Shown here: positions 36,177-46,188 of the stretch, piece by piece
How the letters are laid out: each line of letters begins with the position of its first letter
Position numbering within the stretch: the stretch's first letter is position 1
NCBI RefSeq assembly: GCF_029167645.1
Contig: NZ_CP119147.1
Location: 124,001-188,000 of the forward strand
Source of the DNA: Streptomyces sp. AM 2-1-1
GTDB lineage: Bacteria; Actinomycetota; Actinomycetes; Streptomycetales; Streptomycetaceae
Reading direction: 5' to 3'
DNA: 64,000 nt
Position numbers and translations under genes: made by a program
Notes under the pieces: generated by a model
What the model saw: the letters and a program-made list of their open reading frames with translations, nothing else
Database searches by the model: none
Told to the model about the DNA's origin: nothing

Positions 36177-37553
36177 GTGAAGCGCACGCTCTCCTCCCTG
36201 GCCGCCCTGGCCCTGGCCGCCGCCGCCGTCACCACCGCGGGCCCCGCCGCCTCGGCGCACACCCCGGCCGCCGGCTCCGGCCGGCACTTCTACACGACGA
36301 AGACGACGTACGCCCCGCAGCAGGACCCGCGTGCGTACGAGGCGGTCCCGGCGTCATTCACCCCGGTCTTCACGGAGAGCGTCTCCCGTCACGGGTCCCG
36401 CGCCATGTCCGACAGCGAGGACGGCGACGCGGTGCTCGCGGTGGTGCGGGACGCGGAGAGCGAGGGGGCGCTGACCCGCCTCGGCGCCCGGCTGGGCCCG
36501 CAGGTCGAGTCGCTGCTCGCGGCCGCCTCCTCGGTCGGATACGGGGAGCTGGCCGGCCGCGGTGTCCAGGAGCAGCGGCAGACCGCGCGGCGTATGGAGC
36601 AGCGGCTCCCCTCCCTCTTCCGCCGGATCGTCGCCGGGCGGGAGCCCGTCGAGGTCAAGACCTCCGGGGTGGCCCGGGCGACGGCCAGCGCCGACGCGTT
36701 CACCGGCGGCCTCACCGCCGGCGAGCCGGATCTGGCGGAGCTCGTGCAGGCGCCGGTCACCGACAAGGACCTGCTCTACTTCCACAAGCAGCCGCAGAAC
36801 GCCGCGTACCGGGAGTACGTGGAGAACGACACCGACCTGGCGGCCGTGCTCGCGCGGATCGACGGGGCGCCGGCCACCGCGCGGAACGCGCGGGAGGTGG
36901 CAGCGCGCCTCTTCACGGGCCGGTACGTCGCCGCGATGACCGCCGAGGAAAGAATCGCGTTCGCGCGGTCGCTGTACGAGCTCTACGCCGCCGCTCCCGA
37001 TCTGCGGGTGGAGGCCCCCGGCGTCGACCTGGACGTCTTCGTGCCCGCCCGGAACGCGCAGTGGTTCTCGTACCTCGACGACGCCGAGGAGTTCTACGAG
37101 AAGGGCCCCTCGTTCAGCGGACGCACGATCACGTACGACATGGCGGACGTGCTGCTCGACGACCTGTTCGACCAGGTCGAGGCGAAGGCCGCCGGTACCA
37201 GCACGAAGGGGGCCGCCCTCCGCTTCACGCACGCGGAGGAGATCATCCCGCTCGCCGTCCTGCTGGGACTGCCCGGCAGCACGGAGCCCGCGGAACTCGA
37301 CGAGCCGTACACGTACAAGGACAACGCGTGGCGCGGTGCGCGGGTCGCGCCGATGGCCGCCAACGTGCAGTGGGACCTGTTCGCCGGGCCGCGGCAGAGC
37401 GGGAAGAAGGGGGCCGTGCGCGGCACGCGCTACCTGGTCCGGATGCTCTACAACGAGAAGGAGACCTCCTTCAAGGCGTCCTGCCGACCGGTCTCGCGGG
37501 GCAGCCACTTCTACGACCTGGACGAGCTGCGGCGCTGCTTCGACCGGGGCTGA
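36177..37553 (+). CDS. secreted histidine-type acid phosphatase, MINPP/phytase-like
   Basis: A 458-residue enzyme with a clear Sec signal peptide (MKRTLSSLAALALAAAAVTT, cleavage near AASAHT). The phosphatase nucleophile motif is SRHGSR (His72) and the proton-donor motif is HAE (His352 in RFTHAEEIIPLA). The HAE rather than HD tripeptide and the overall length match multiple inositol polyphosphate phosphatases, which strip phosphates from phytate outside the cell. The GTG start gives the signal peptide directly. A strong hairpin follows the stop, and the gene appears to be its own transcription unit. Confidence 0.87.
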   Translation: MKRTLSSLAALALAAAAVTTAGPAASAHTPAAGSGRHFYTTKTTYAPQQDPRAYEAVPASFTPVFTESVSRHGSRAMSDSEDGDAVLAVVRDAESEGALTRLGARLGPQVESLLAAASSVGYGELAGRGVQEQRQTARRMEQRLPSLFRRIVAGREPVEVKTSGVARATASADAFTGGLTAGEPDLAELVQAPVTDKDLLYFHKQPQNAAYREYVENDTDLAAVLARIDGAPATARNAREVAARLFTGRYVAAMTAEERIAFARSLYELYAAAPDLRVEAPGVDLDVFVPARNAQWFSYLDDAEEFYEKGPSFSGRTITYDMADVLLDDLFDQVEAKAAGTSTKGAALRFTHAEEIIPLAVLLGLPGSTEPAELDEPYTYKDNAWRGARVAPMAANVQWDLFAGPRQSGKKGAVRGTRYLVRMLYNEKETSFKASCRPVSRGSHFYDLDELRRCFDRG

Positions 37554-37569
37554 GAGGTCACCGCACGTC

Positions 37570-37600
37570 CCCTCCCGCGCACCCCGGATGCGCGGGAGGG
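37570..37600 (+). terminator. rho-independent-like hairpin after the phytase gene
   Basis: CCCTCCCGCGCA (37570-37581) pairs perfectly with TGCGCGGGAGGG (37589-37600) around a 7-base loop. It starts 17 bp after the phytase stop codon and lies before the Ku gene. Confidence 0.75.
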
Positions 37601-37748
37601 ACACGCGCGCGAAGATCGGACCGAGGGCCGTGTCCGCGGATCCGCGCGGACGCCCGAGGGCCCGGGAGGGACGTGCTCCCGGCGTCCGTCCGCCGACCGA
37701 TTCCCGCCCCGCCGCCCGCGACCGGGACGGGGCGCCTGGAGGTAGTCG

Positions 37749-38741
37749 ATGCCGCGACCCCTGTGGACCGGTGCCATCAGCTTCGGGCTGGTGACCATCC
37801 CGATCAAGGTGGTGTCCGCGACCGAGGACCACGGCATCCACTTCCGGCAGGTGCACCTGGAGGACCTGGGGCGCGTCCGCACCCGCAAGGTGTGCGAGGT
37901 GGACGGCGAGGAAGTCCCACCGGACGAGATCGCGAAGGGGTACGAGGTCGCCAAGGACCACACCGTGCCCGTCACCGACGAGGAGCTGGGCCGGATGCCG
38001 CTCCCGACCGCCAAGGCGATCGAGATCGTCGCGTTCGTCGACGCGGACACCATCGATCCGGTCCGCATCGGCGACTCGTACTTCCTGACGGCCGACGGCG
38101 AGGTGGCGAACAAGCCGTACACCTTGCTGCGGAAGGCCCTGGAGCGCTCCGAGAAGGCCGCCGTCGCCAAGTTCGCCTGGCACAACCGAGAGCGCCTGGG
38201 GCTGCTGCGGGTGCGGGAAGGCGCGATCGTCCTGCACTCGATGCGGTGGCCCGACGAGATCCGCAGCCCCCAGGAGCTCGCGCCGCAGCACGTCGAGCTG
38301 GACGAGGGCGAGATCGACCGGGCCGTGGAACTCACCGAGACGATGGCCCTCGACGGCATCGACGGATTCCGGGACGAGTACCGCGAGGCCCTGGAGGAGC
38401 TGATCACCGCCAAGGCAGAGGGCCGGGAGCCGGCCACGCCCGCCGAGGAGGGCGAGCGGGAGCCCGGCAAGGTCGTGGACCTGATGGCGGCCCTCAACGC
38501 CTCGGTCGAGGCCGCGCGGGAGGGCCGGGGAGAGGGTGGCGGACGCCGCGGCGAGGGAGGGGGCGACGCCACGGTCCACGAGATGCCCGCCAAAGGCCGC
38601 AGCACCCGGAAGAAGACGGCTTCCGGTCGCGGCGTCGCGGCGGAGAAGGACACCGGAGAGAAGGCCACCGCCGACAAGAGGGCTGCCGCGAGGAAGGCCC
38701 CCGCCCGCAAGGCACCCGCCCGCAAGCGCAGCGCGTCCTGA
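37749..38741 (+). CDS. ku: DNA end-binding protein Ku
   Basis: A 330-residue bacterial Ku that forms a homodimeric ring on double-strand break ends and recruits the ligase. The family signature is complete: WTGAISFGLVTIPIKVVSAT, FRQVHLEDLGRVRTRKVCEV, GYEVAKDHTVPVTDEEL and KFAWHNRERLGLLRV. After residue 265 comes a long Lys/Ala-rich tail (RAAARKAPARKAPARKR), the basic extension of actinobacterial Ku proteins thought to add DNA binding. The ATG follows GGAGG. The ligase gene starts 12 bp after its stop, so the two form an end-joining operon. Confidence 0.95.
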   Translation: MPRPLWTGAISFGLVTIPIKVVSATEDHGIHFRQVHLEDLGRVRTRKVCEVDGEEVPPDEIAKGYEVAKDHTVPVTDEELGRMPLPTAKAIEIVAFVDADTIDPVRIGDSYFLTADGEVANKPYTLLRKALERSEKAAVAKFAWHNRERLGLLRVREGAIVLHSMRWPDEIRSPQELAPQHVELDEGEIDRAVELTETMALDGIDGFRDEYREALEELITAKAEGREPATPAEEGEREPGKVVDLMAALNASVEAAREGRGEGGGRRGEGGGDATVHEMPAKGRSTRKKTASGRGVAAEKDTGEKATADKRAAARKAPARKAPARKRSAS

Positions 38742-38753
38742 GGCGCCGCACCC

Positions 38754-39710
38754 GTGGATCTCCCCCGGATCGCCCCGATGCTCGCCACTCCCGGCCGGCT
38801 GCCGTCCGCGGCGGCGGACGAGCGGTGGGCCTACGAGGTGAAGTACGACGGGCAGCGCACGGTGGTCTACCTGCCCGGTGACGGGACGGTGCTGCTGCGC
38901 TCGCGGTCCGGCGCCGACATCACCGCCGCATACCCGGACCTCGCGCCGCTCGGCGCGGCGCTGGGCGGCACGGCCGCCGTCCTGGACGGGGAGATCGTGG
39001 CGTTCGACGACGCGGGGCGCAGCGACTTCGAACGGCTCCAGTCCCGCATGGGCCTGGCGGGCGCTCCCGCGAAGGCGGCCAGGATGGCCCGTACCGTCCC
39101 CGCCCATCTGGTCGTCTTCGACGCGTTGTTCCTCGGCGGCGGTCCGTTGACGTCGTCGCCGTACACCGAGCGCCGCGCCGCCCTCGCGTCGCTCGGCCTG
39201 ACCGGGACGCACTGGTCGACGCCGGCCTTCATCGCGGGGCACGGGGAGCGGGCCCTGGAGGCGACCCGGGGCGCCGGGCTGGAAGGGCTGATCGCCAAGC
39301 GGCTGGACTCCGGCTACGAGCCGGGGGTCCGTTCGCGGGCGTGGGTCAAGATCCGCCACCTGCGCACCGCCGACGTCGTCGTCGGCGGCTGGCTCCCCGG
39401 CCGCGGCCGCCTGGGCGATCTGCCGGGCGCCCTCCTGCTCGGTGAGCGGCAGGCCGGGAGGCTCCGGCACATCGGGAACGTCGGCACCGGGTGGAGCGAC
39501 GCGGAGCGGCGTGCGCTCGCCGGCCTCCTGCGCGCCGCGGCGAGCGCCGACTGCCCCTTCACCCCGCCGGTGGCGGTCCCGGGCGCGCGGTGGGTCCTGC
39601 CCCGCCTGGTCGGCGAGGTCGCCTATGCCAGCCGGACCCGGGCCGGGCTGCTGCGGCACCCGTCCTGGCACCGGCTGCGCCCGGATCTGACTCCCGAGGA
39701 CCTCTCCTGA
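38754..39710 (+). CDS. stand-alone ATP-dependent DNA ligase, LigD/LigC type
   Basis: A 318-residue ligase containing only nucleotidyltransferase and OB domains. The adenylated lysine is Lys30 in YEVKYDGQR; further motifs are [45 protein letters not shown] and [17 protein letters not shown]. It lacks the polymerase and nuclease modules of full LigD, so any fill-in activity must come from another gene. It lies directly behind Ku, and the two together form a minimal non-homologous end-joining pair. The GTG start is in the correct place for the family. Confidence 0.93.
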   Translation: MDLPRIAPMLATPGRLPSAAADERWAYEVKYDGQRTVVYLPGDGTVLLRSRSGADITAAYPDLAPLGAALGGTAAVLDGEIVAFDDAGRSDFERLQSRMGLAGAPAKAARMARTVPAHLVVFDALFLGGGPLTSSPYTERRAALASLGLTGTHWSTPAFIAGHGERALEATRGAGLEGLIAKRLDSGYEPGVRSRAWVKIRHLRTADVVVGGWLPGRGRLGDLPGALLLGERQAGRLRHIGNVGTGWSDAERRALAGLLRAAASADCPFTPPVAVPGARWVLPRLVGEVAYASRTRAGLLRHPSWHRLRPDLTPEDLS

Positions 39711-39928
39711 GCATCCGGGCCGGAGCGGCTCCCGCCGTCCGCGCCCCCGCCCGGCATTCCTGCCCAAGAGTTCACCCGGCGGACACCCCCGGTACGCCGC
39801 CGCGCCGCTGTTCGCCTGGTGAGGTGACGACGGCACGGCCTGCGGCGCCCGGACCCGGGCCCCGCGAGCCCGTGCCGGCAGCGCGCGTGCAGGGTGCCGC
39901 GGAGCTGCCGAACCGAGGAGGATCACGC

Positions 39929-42900
39929 GTGTCACGCCAGGTACTGACGGTCTGCCCCGACGGCTCCGAGGGTTTCAGGACCATCGCGGAGGCGCTGGCG
40001 GGGGCCCGCAGCGGCGCTGTCGTCAGTGTCCGGCCCGGGACGTACGAGGAGAGTCTGACGGTCACCACCCGGGTGACGATCGTGGCCGAACAGGCGCGCG
40101 GGACCGTGGAGATACGCCCGCGCCGGGGCAGCGCGATCACGCTGAAGGCCGATGCCGTGATGCTCACCGACCTCGTGCTGCGCTCCCGTGACGAGGAACT
40201 GCCGGCGGTGGACGCCGTGCGGGGGCAGGTGGCGATGGACGGCTGTGACGTGACCGGCGCCGCGTGGACCGCGGTCCTCGCGCGGGGCACCGGCTCGGTG
40301 GCCATGCGCGACTGCCGGGTCACCAATCCGGAGGGTGCCGGTGTCGTGGTGACCTCGTCCGTGGAGAGCTCCGTCGAGTCGTGCACCGTGGAGCACCTCG
40401 GCACCTCCGGCATCGTGATCGGAGAGCGGGGGCGGGTCACCGTGCGTGGCTGCACCGTCCGCGACGCGCGGGGCAACGGTGTGCTGGCCAACGGGGAGGC
40501 GCAGGGGTCGGTGGAGGAGTGCGACATCTCCTCGACCGACAAGCCGTCGATCGCGCTGGAGGGGCGCGCGACCACGCAGGTGCTGCGGACGGTGGTGCAC
40601 GACACGTCGATCGGCGTCCACCTCACCAGCGAGTCCCGCACCCTGCTCGAAGAGGTCCGGGTGACGGCCACCACCGGACCGGGCTTCGTGCTGTCGCACG
40701 GCACGGACCCGCTGCTGCGCCGCTGCCGGACCGCGCGGACGCGGGGCAACGGCATCCTCGTGACGGACCGTTCCCGGGGGACCTTCGAGGACTGCTGGCT
40801 CGACTCCGCGCAGGCTCCGGCCCTGCGGGTGGCAGGCTCCGCCTCACCCGCCCTGGTCTCGCTGACGGTGCGCGACTGCGAGGGTACGGGCGTACTGCTG
40901 GAGGACGAGTCGACGGCGGAACTCGACCGGCTGGAGGTGCTGGACGCGGCGGGCGCGGGGGTCTCCGTCCGCTCGGGCGCCAATCCCCTGCTGCGCCGCG
41001 CCCGGGTGGCCCGCTCGGGTGGCCACGGCATCGAGGTGGACGAGGACGGCCGGGGGCGGCTGGAGAACTGCGAGGTGGACCGCGCGGGCGGCTCCGGCAT
41101 CCATGTCGCCTCGGACGGCAATGTCTACATCGGCGGCGGGACCGTCACCTCGGCGGGTGCGGCCGGGCTCACCGTGGGGCCGCGCGGCAGCGCGACCGTC
41201 CGGGACTGCGAGATCCGCACCCCCGCGGCCGACGGGGTGGCGGTGGACGCGGAAGGTGAGCTGACCGCGACCCGGATCCGCGTGTCGGAGGCCGTCGAGC
41301 ACGGACTCGTCGTCCGTGAGGGCGGACGCGCGTCGCTCAACGCCTGCGAGTTCTCCGGCAACGCCAGGGACGGTGTCCGGGTCGAGTCGGTGGCGCCCGT
41401 CTCCCTCGTCGACTGCGTGGTCCGGGAGAACCGGGGTGGCGGACTGGTGCAGTCGAAGGCCGGTGACCGGCTCGCCGTCGAAGGGCTCACGAGCACCGGC
41501 AACGCCCAGCGCGACGCCTGGGGACTCGGGGACGCCGAGGGCACGGATCCGGCGGGCTCGGCGGGCGCGGACACCCCCGGCGAGAGCGGACCGCTGCGGG
41601 CGCTGGACGCGCTGATCGGCCTGCGACACGTCAAGCAGCAGGTGCACACCCTCATCAACCTCACGCAACTCGCGCAGCGCAGGGCTCAGTTGGGTATGTC
41701 GGCGCCGCCGATGAGCCGCCACCTGGTGTTCGCCGGCCCTCCCGGCACGGGCAAGACGACGGTCGCGCGGCTGTACGGCACGATCCTCGCCGACCTGGGC
41801 GTGCTGCGCTCCGGACATCTGGTGGAGGTGTCCCGGGCCGATCTGGTGGCGCAGGTGATCGGCGGTACGGCGATCAAGACCACCGAGACGTTCAACCGGG
41901 CGCTGGGCGGGGTGCTGTTCGTCGACGAGGCGTACACCCTGACGGGCGACAGCCGTGGCTCCGGGGTGGATTTCGGGCGGGAGGCGGTGGACACCCTGCT
42001 CAAGCTCATGGAGGACCACCGGGACGACGTGGTGGTGGTCGCCGCCGGTTACTCCGAGGAGATGGACGCCTTCCTCGGCTCCAACCCGGGTCTGGCCTCA
42101 CGTTTCTCACGGACCGTCGAGTTCGAGAACTACACCGTGCCCGAGCTGGTGTCGATCATCGAGAGCATGTGCGTCCAGCACCAGTACGCCCTGGGAGAGC
42201 AGACCGGCAAGGCGCTCGCGGTCCGCTTCGAGCGCATGCCGAGGGACGGCTCGTTCGGGAACGGCCGGGCGGCGCGGCAGGTCTTCGAGGAGATGATCGA
42301 CCGCCAGGCACTGCGCCTCTCCTCGCAGCAGGCGGTCGGCGCGGAGGACCTGACGCTGCTGATGCCCGAGGACGTCGGCGACGACGTGGTGGAGTCCGGG
42401 GCCGGTGACGGCGCACCGCCGCCGGGGGACGCGTTGACCCGGCTGGGCGACATGGTGGGACTGGCGGCGGTGAAGCGGGACGTCACCGACATGGTGAACC
42501 TGCTCTCCACGGCACGCCGGCGCGAGGCGGCCGGCCTGCCGGTGCCACGTCTCAGCCACCACCTGGTGTTCACCGGCCCTCCGGGAACGGGCAAGACGAC
42601 GGTGGCCCGTCTCTACGGGGAGCTGCTGGTGTCGCTCGGCGTGCTGCCGCGCGGGCAGCTCGTCGAGGTCTCGCGGGCTGAACTGGTGGGCCGCTATGTC
42701 GGCCACACCGCTCAGCTGACCCGTGAGGTCTTCGAACGGGCCCTGGGCGGGGTGCTGTTCATCGACGAGGCGTACACCCTGACCCCCGCCGACTCCGGGT
42801 CCGGCAACGACTTCGGACGGGAGGCGGTGGACACCCTGCTCAAGCTGATGGAGGACCACCGGGACCGGGTCGCGGTGATCGTCGCCGGGTACACGCGGGA

Positions 42901-43243
42901 GATGGAGGGGTTCCTCGCCTCGAACCCCGGTCTGACGTCGCGCTTCTCCCGGCGGGTGGAGTTCGCGGACTACTCCTCCGACGAGCTCGTGACCATCGTC
43001 CGGCAGCACGCGGCCGACGGCGGGTACGAGTGCGGGCCGGGCACCGGTGCGCTCCTGCGGGAGTACTTCGACACGCGGCCGCGCGACCGGAGCTTCGGCA
43101 ACGCGCGCCTGGCCCGTCAGGTACTGGAGGGCATGATCACGCGGCAGGCCGGACGGCTCAGTCCGCTGGCCGCGCCGAGCCTCGACGATCTGCGCCTGCT
43201 GCTGCCCGAGGACATCGTGGTCCGGACCCCGGGCGCCTCCTGA
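39929..43243 (+). CDS. right-handed beta-helix protein fused to two CbxX/CfxQ-type AAA modules
   Basis: An 1104-residue protein. Residues 1 to about 530 are some twenty repeats of 22-24 residues with valine/glycine turns (for example [20 protein letters not shown], then [20 protein letters not shown]), the pattern of a pectate-lyase-like parallel beta-helix. Two CbxX/EccA-type AAA+ ATPase modules follow: Walker [10 protein letters not shown] at about 603 and 883, Walker B-like [20 protein letters not shown], and [16 protein letters not shown] arginine motifs. The modules are near-duplicates. The work of such ATPases is protein remodelling; the target is unknown. GAGGAGGA seven bases before the GTG supports the start. 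It has no neighbours in an operon. Confidence 0.88.
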   Translation: MSRQVLTVCPDGSEGFRTIAEALAGARSGAVVSVRPGTYEESLTVTTRVTIVAEQARGTVEIRPRRGSAITLKADAVMLTDLVLRSRDEELPAVDAVRGQVAMDGCDVTGAAWTAVLARGTGSVAMRDCRVTNPEGAGVVVTSSVESSVESCTVEHLGTSGIVIGERGRVTVRGCTVRDARGNGVLANGEAQGSVEECDISSTDKPSIALEGRATTQVLRTVVHDTSIGVHLTSESRTLLEEVRVTATTGPGFVLSHGTDPLLRRCRTARTRGNGILVTDRSRGTFEDCWLDSAQAPALRVAGSASPALVSLTVRDCEGTGVLLEDESTAELDRLEVLDAAGAGVSVRSGANPLLRRARVARSGGHGIEVDEDGRGRLENCEVDRAGGSGIHVASDGNVYIGGGTVTSAGAAGLTVGPRGSATVRDCEIRTPAADGVAVDAEGELTATRIRVSEAVEHGLVVREGGRASLNACEFSGNARDGVRVESVAPVSLVDCVVRENRGGGLVQSKAGDRLAVEGLTSTGNAQRDAWGLGDAEGTDPAGSAGADTPGESGPLRALDALIGLRHVKQQVHTLINLTQLAQRRAQLGMSAPPMSRHLVFAGPPGTGKTTVARLYGTILADLGVLRSGHLVEVSRADLVAQVIGGTAIKTTETFNRALGGVLFVDEAYTLTGDSRGSGVDFGREAVDTLLKLMEDHRDDVVVVAAGYSEEMDAFLGSNPGLASRFSRTVEFENYTVPELVSIIESMCVQHQYALGEQTGKALAVRFERMPRDGSFGNGRAARQVFEEMIDRQALRLSSQQAVGAEDLTLLMPEDVGDDVVESGAGDGAPPPGDALTRLGDMVGLAAVKRDVTDMVNLLSTARRREAAGLPVPRLSHHLVFTGPPGTGKTTVARLYGELLVSLGVLPRGQLVEVSRAELVGRYVGHTAQLTREVFERALGGVLFIDEAYTLTPADSGSGNDFGREAVDTLLKLMEDHRDRVAVIVAGYTREMEGFLASNPGLTSRFSRRVEFADYSSDELVTIVRQHAADGGYECGPGTGALLREYFDTRPRDRSFGNARLARQVLEGMITRQAGRLSPLAAPSLDDLRLLLPEDIVVRTPGAS

Positions 43244-43318
43244 GCCGCGTCGGGCTCGCCCGGCCCGCGCCGCCCCGGCCGACCGCTTGATCGTCTTCCG
43301 CCGGGGTAGCGGGAGGGC

Positions 43319-45280
43319 ATGGCCACTGAGAACACAACCCCTGCCGCGAGCGGTGACGAGCAGCCCGAGGTGGACGTACGGGCCCTGACCGCCGTGCTCG
43401 ACGGCGAGTACGCCGGGATCCGCGACCTCGTCCGGTCCAATCTGGTGACGTACGCCTCCGTACTGGAGGACGCCGAGGAGCTCGGCGTCGACGCGTTCCG
43501 CGAACGGGTGCGCGACGTCGTGGTGGAGATGGCGGCCACGGGCCAGACCGGCATGGGCTTCCCGCGCGAGTACGGCGGGGGCGGCGACGTGGGAGCGTCG
43601 ATCGCCGCGTTCGAGACGCTGGCCTTCGGCGACCTCTCGGTCCTGGTGAAGGTCGGTGTGCAGTTCGGACTCTTCGGCGGCGCGATCCTGCAACTGGGCA
43701 CGGAGCGCCACCACGAAACCCTGCTGCCGGACCTGGTCACCGGGCGTCTGATGGGATGCTTCGCGATGACCGAGACCGGGCACGGATCCGACGTCCAGTC
43801 ACTGGGCACCCTCGCGCGCTACGACGCCGCGAGCCAGGAGTTCGTCATCACCACCGGCAGCGAGCAGGCGCGCAAGGACTACATCGGCAACGCGGCCCGC
43901 CACGCCGAGCAGGCGGTCGTCTTCGCCCAGCTGGAGGTGGGCGGGAAGTCGGAGGGCGTACACGCGTTCGTCGTACCGATCAGGTCCGGGGGCGAACCCG
44001 CACCCGGTGTCCGCATCGAGGACGACGGCCGCAAGATGGGCCTCAACGGCGTGGACAACGGCCGTCTGTGGTTCGACGGCGTGCGGGTGCCGCGTGAGGC
44101 GCTGCTCAACCGGTTCGCCGACGTCTCCCCCGAGGGCGTCTACACGAGCCCGATCGACAACCCGGACCGGCGCTTCTTCACCATGCTCGGCACGCTGGTG
44201 CAGGGCCGGGTCTGCATCGGCGGGGCCGGGGTCAACGCGGCCAAGGTCGCCCTCGCGATCGCCACGAAGTACGCCGTCCGCCGACGGCAGTTCGCCGGTG
44301 GCTCGGACGGCCGGGAGCAGGTGCTCCTCGATTACGGCATGCACCAGCGCCGTCTGCTGCCGCTCCTGGCGCGCACGTACGCGCTGCACTTCGCGCAGGA
44401 CGTCGTACGCACACGGCTGCACGAGGTCTTCTCCGGCACCGAGGACGACGCGGCCGCCCGGCGCCGGCTGGAGTCACGGGCCGCCGGCACCAAGGCGCTC
44501 GGCACCTGGCACGCCACCCGGGTCGTCCAGGAGTGCCGCGAGGCGTGCGGGGGCGCCGGATACCTCGCGGTCAACCGCTTCGCCGCCCTCAAGGCCGACA
44601 CCGACGTCTTCACCACCTTCGAGGGCGACAACCACGTCCTCCTCCAGCTCGTCGCCAAGGGCCTGCTCACCCATTACGCGAGCGAGTTCGAAGACCTGGA
44701 CCAACTCGGCATGGTCCGCCACATCGCCGGTCTCGCCTTCGAGACGGTGCTGGAGAAGACCGCGGTCCACACCCTGCTCGAACGGGTGCACGACCTGCTG
44801 CCCGGGGGCGACGAGTGGGACCGGGAAGCCGGTCTGCGCGACCCGGAGTACCACCTCGCCATGCTCCGCCACCGCGAGGAGCACATGCTCGCCGGCGTGG
44901 CCCGCCGGCTCAAGCGCGGGATCGACCGCAAGGGCGACCCGGGCGTCGTGTTCTCGCAGGTGCAGGACCACGTCATCGCCGTCGCCCACGCGCACGTGGA
45001 GCGGCTGGTGCTGGAGGCCTTCGTCGACAAGGTGCGCACGCTGCCCGAAGGCGGCAACAAGGTGGCGCTGGGCCTGCTCCGCGACCTGTTCGCCCTGTCG
45101 ACGATCGAGGCGGACCGGGCGTGGTTCCTGGAGCACGGCCGGCTGAGCGCCCAGCGGTCCAAGGCGATCAGCCGCGAGGTGAACGAGCTCTGCCGCACGA
45201 TCCGGCCGTTCGCCGTCGACCTCGTCGACGCCTGGGGCATCCCGTCCGAGATGCTGCGCGCGACGGACCTGGTGGGCTGA
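43319..45280 (+). CDS. acyl-CoA oxidase/dehydrogenase family protein
   Basis: A 653-residue flavoenzyme that introduces the alpha-beta double bond into acyl-CoA. Length and layout fit the acyl-CoA oxidase branch: an N-terminal helical domain, the central FAD-binding FAMTETGHGSDVQSL, DGRKMGLNGVDNGRLWFDGV, and the C-terminal helical region with ECREACGGAGYLAVNR and the catalytic-Glu motif TTFEGDNHVL. Residues 470-653 form the extra oxidase-type helical domain. The ATG start comes after a GGGAGGG site. It sits alone between a forward ATPase gene and a reverse acyltransferase gene. Confidence 0.9.
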   Translation: MATENTTPAASGDEQPEVDVRALTAVLDGEYAGIRDLVRSNLVTYASVLEDAEELGVDAFRERVRDVVVEMAATGQTGMGFPREYGGGGDVGASIAAFETLAFGDLSVLVKVGVQFGLFGGAILQLGTERHHETLLPDLVTGRLMGCFAMTETGHGSDVQSLGTLARYDAASQEFVITTGSEQARKDYIGNAARHAEQAVVFAQLEVGGKSEGVHAFVVPIRSGGEPAPGVRIEDDGRKMGLNGVDNGRLWFDGVRVPREALLNRFADVSPEGVYTSPIDNPDRRFFTMLGTLVQGRVCIGGAGVNAAKVALAIATKYAVRRRQFAGGSDGREQVLLDYGMHQRRLLPLLARTYALHFAQDVVRTRLHEVFSGTEDDAAARRRLESRAAGTKALGTWHATRVVQECREACGGAGYLAVNRFAALKADTDVFTTFEGDNHVLLQLVAKGLLTHYASEFEDLDQLGMVRHIAGLAFETVLEKTAVHTLLERVHDLLPGGDEWDREAGLRDPEYHLAMLRHREEHMLAGVARRLKRGIDRKGDPGVVFSQVQDHVIAVAHAHVERLVLEAFVDKVRTLPEGGNKVALGLLRDLFALSTIEADRAWFLEHGRLSAQRSKAISREVNELCRTIRPFAVDLVDAWGIPSEMLRATDLVG

Positions 45281-45394
45281 CAGGGCCCCGGGCGGCGGCC
45301 GTTCGGGTCGGCGTCGGCCCTGCGGGGACGTCCCCGCCATGTCCCCGGGTGCGGGAGGTGCCGGCTCCGGTACGTCTCCGCACCGCGCCCGCGC

Positions 45395-46090
45395 TCACCG
45401 GGGGTGCGGTGCCGCTCCTCGGCGATCCGCGCCGCCCCCGGGTACTTCGCGGGCGAGATGCGCGGCGGCCGTGCGCCAGGCTGCCGTGACGGCCCGGTGC
45501 GCGGCGGCGGTCGCGGCCGGGATGTCCCCCGGCAGCCGTACGGGGGCGCCGAGGTGGACGTGGAGGCGGGGCCTCCGGGCAGGTGCGGTGAGGAGTCCGG
45601 CGATCTGCTTCACGGTGCCGCCGGAGACCACCCGGCGGGCGCCGGCCTGGCCGAGCGGCAGCACGGGGGCGTCGGCGGCCAGGGCCAGACGGGCCAGTCC
45701 GCTGCGGAACGGCTCGGGTTCGGCCTCGGCGGAATCCTTCCGCGGGGGCAGCCGGCCCTCCGCGTAGATCAGCACGTGACGGCCCGCCCGCAGGGCGGTG
45801 GCCGCCTCGTCCAGGGACTCGGCCGCCCGGACGCTGCCCCGGTGGACCGGCACGTGTCCGCCCCGCACCAGCAGCGGGCGGAGCACCGGGATGCGCCAGA
45901 GGCCGGCGGTGGCGAGGACGACCGGCTCGACACCGTGGCGGAGCAGAGCGGCCAGCACGATCCCGGGGTCGACGAGCGAGGTGTGGTTGGCGACGACGAT
46001 CGACCCGGTGACGGGGGCGGCCTCTTCGTCGGAGGTGGTGGTGAGGTGTCCGAGGGAGGGCACGACGGCGGCGGCGATGCGGCTGAGCAC
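45395..46090 (-). CDS. lysophospholipid acyltransferase (PlsC-type)
   Basis: A 231-residue membrane-associated acyltransferase. Block I is NHTSLVD (the HxxxxD catalytic pair), block II RGGHVPVHRGSV supplies the substrate-binding arginines, and block III is IYAEGRLPPRKDS, with EGR in place of the usual EGTRS. A late PLGQAG segment is also conserved. It likely transfers an acyl chain to lysophosphatidate or a related acceptor. The ATG giving MLSRIAAAVVPS is used. No partner gene is adjacent. Confidence 0.85.
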   Translation of the reverse strand: MLSRIAAAVVPSLGHLTTTSDEEAAPVTGSIVVANHTSLVDPGIVLAALLRHGVEPVVLATAGLWRIPVLRPLLVRGGHVPVHRGSVRAAESLDEAATALRAGRHVLIYAEGRLPPRKDSAEAEPEPFRSGLARLALAADAPVLPLGQAGARRVVSGGTVKQIAGLLTAPARRPRLHVHLGAPVRLPGDIPAATAAAHRAVTAAWRTAAAHLAREVPGGGADRRGAAPHPR

Positions 46091-46188
46091 GGGATTCTCC
46101 TGCGGTCGGTCGGCGTGGCGAACACCATCGTCCGTGGACGGACGCGCCCTCCGCGTGAGTCGCCGTACTCAGTGCCGGGGAGTACGGC

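Noticed and set aside
36354..39935. 1193-codon minus-strand open frame opposite phytase, Ku and ligase genes
   Set aside because: It spans three unrelated real genes and has low-complexity composition, so it is a composition artefact.
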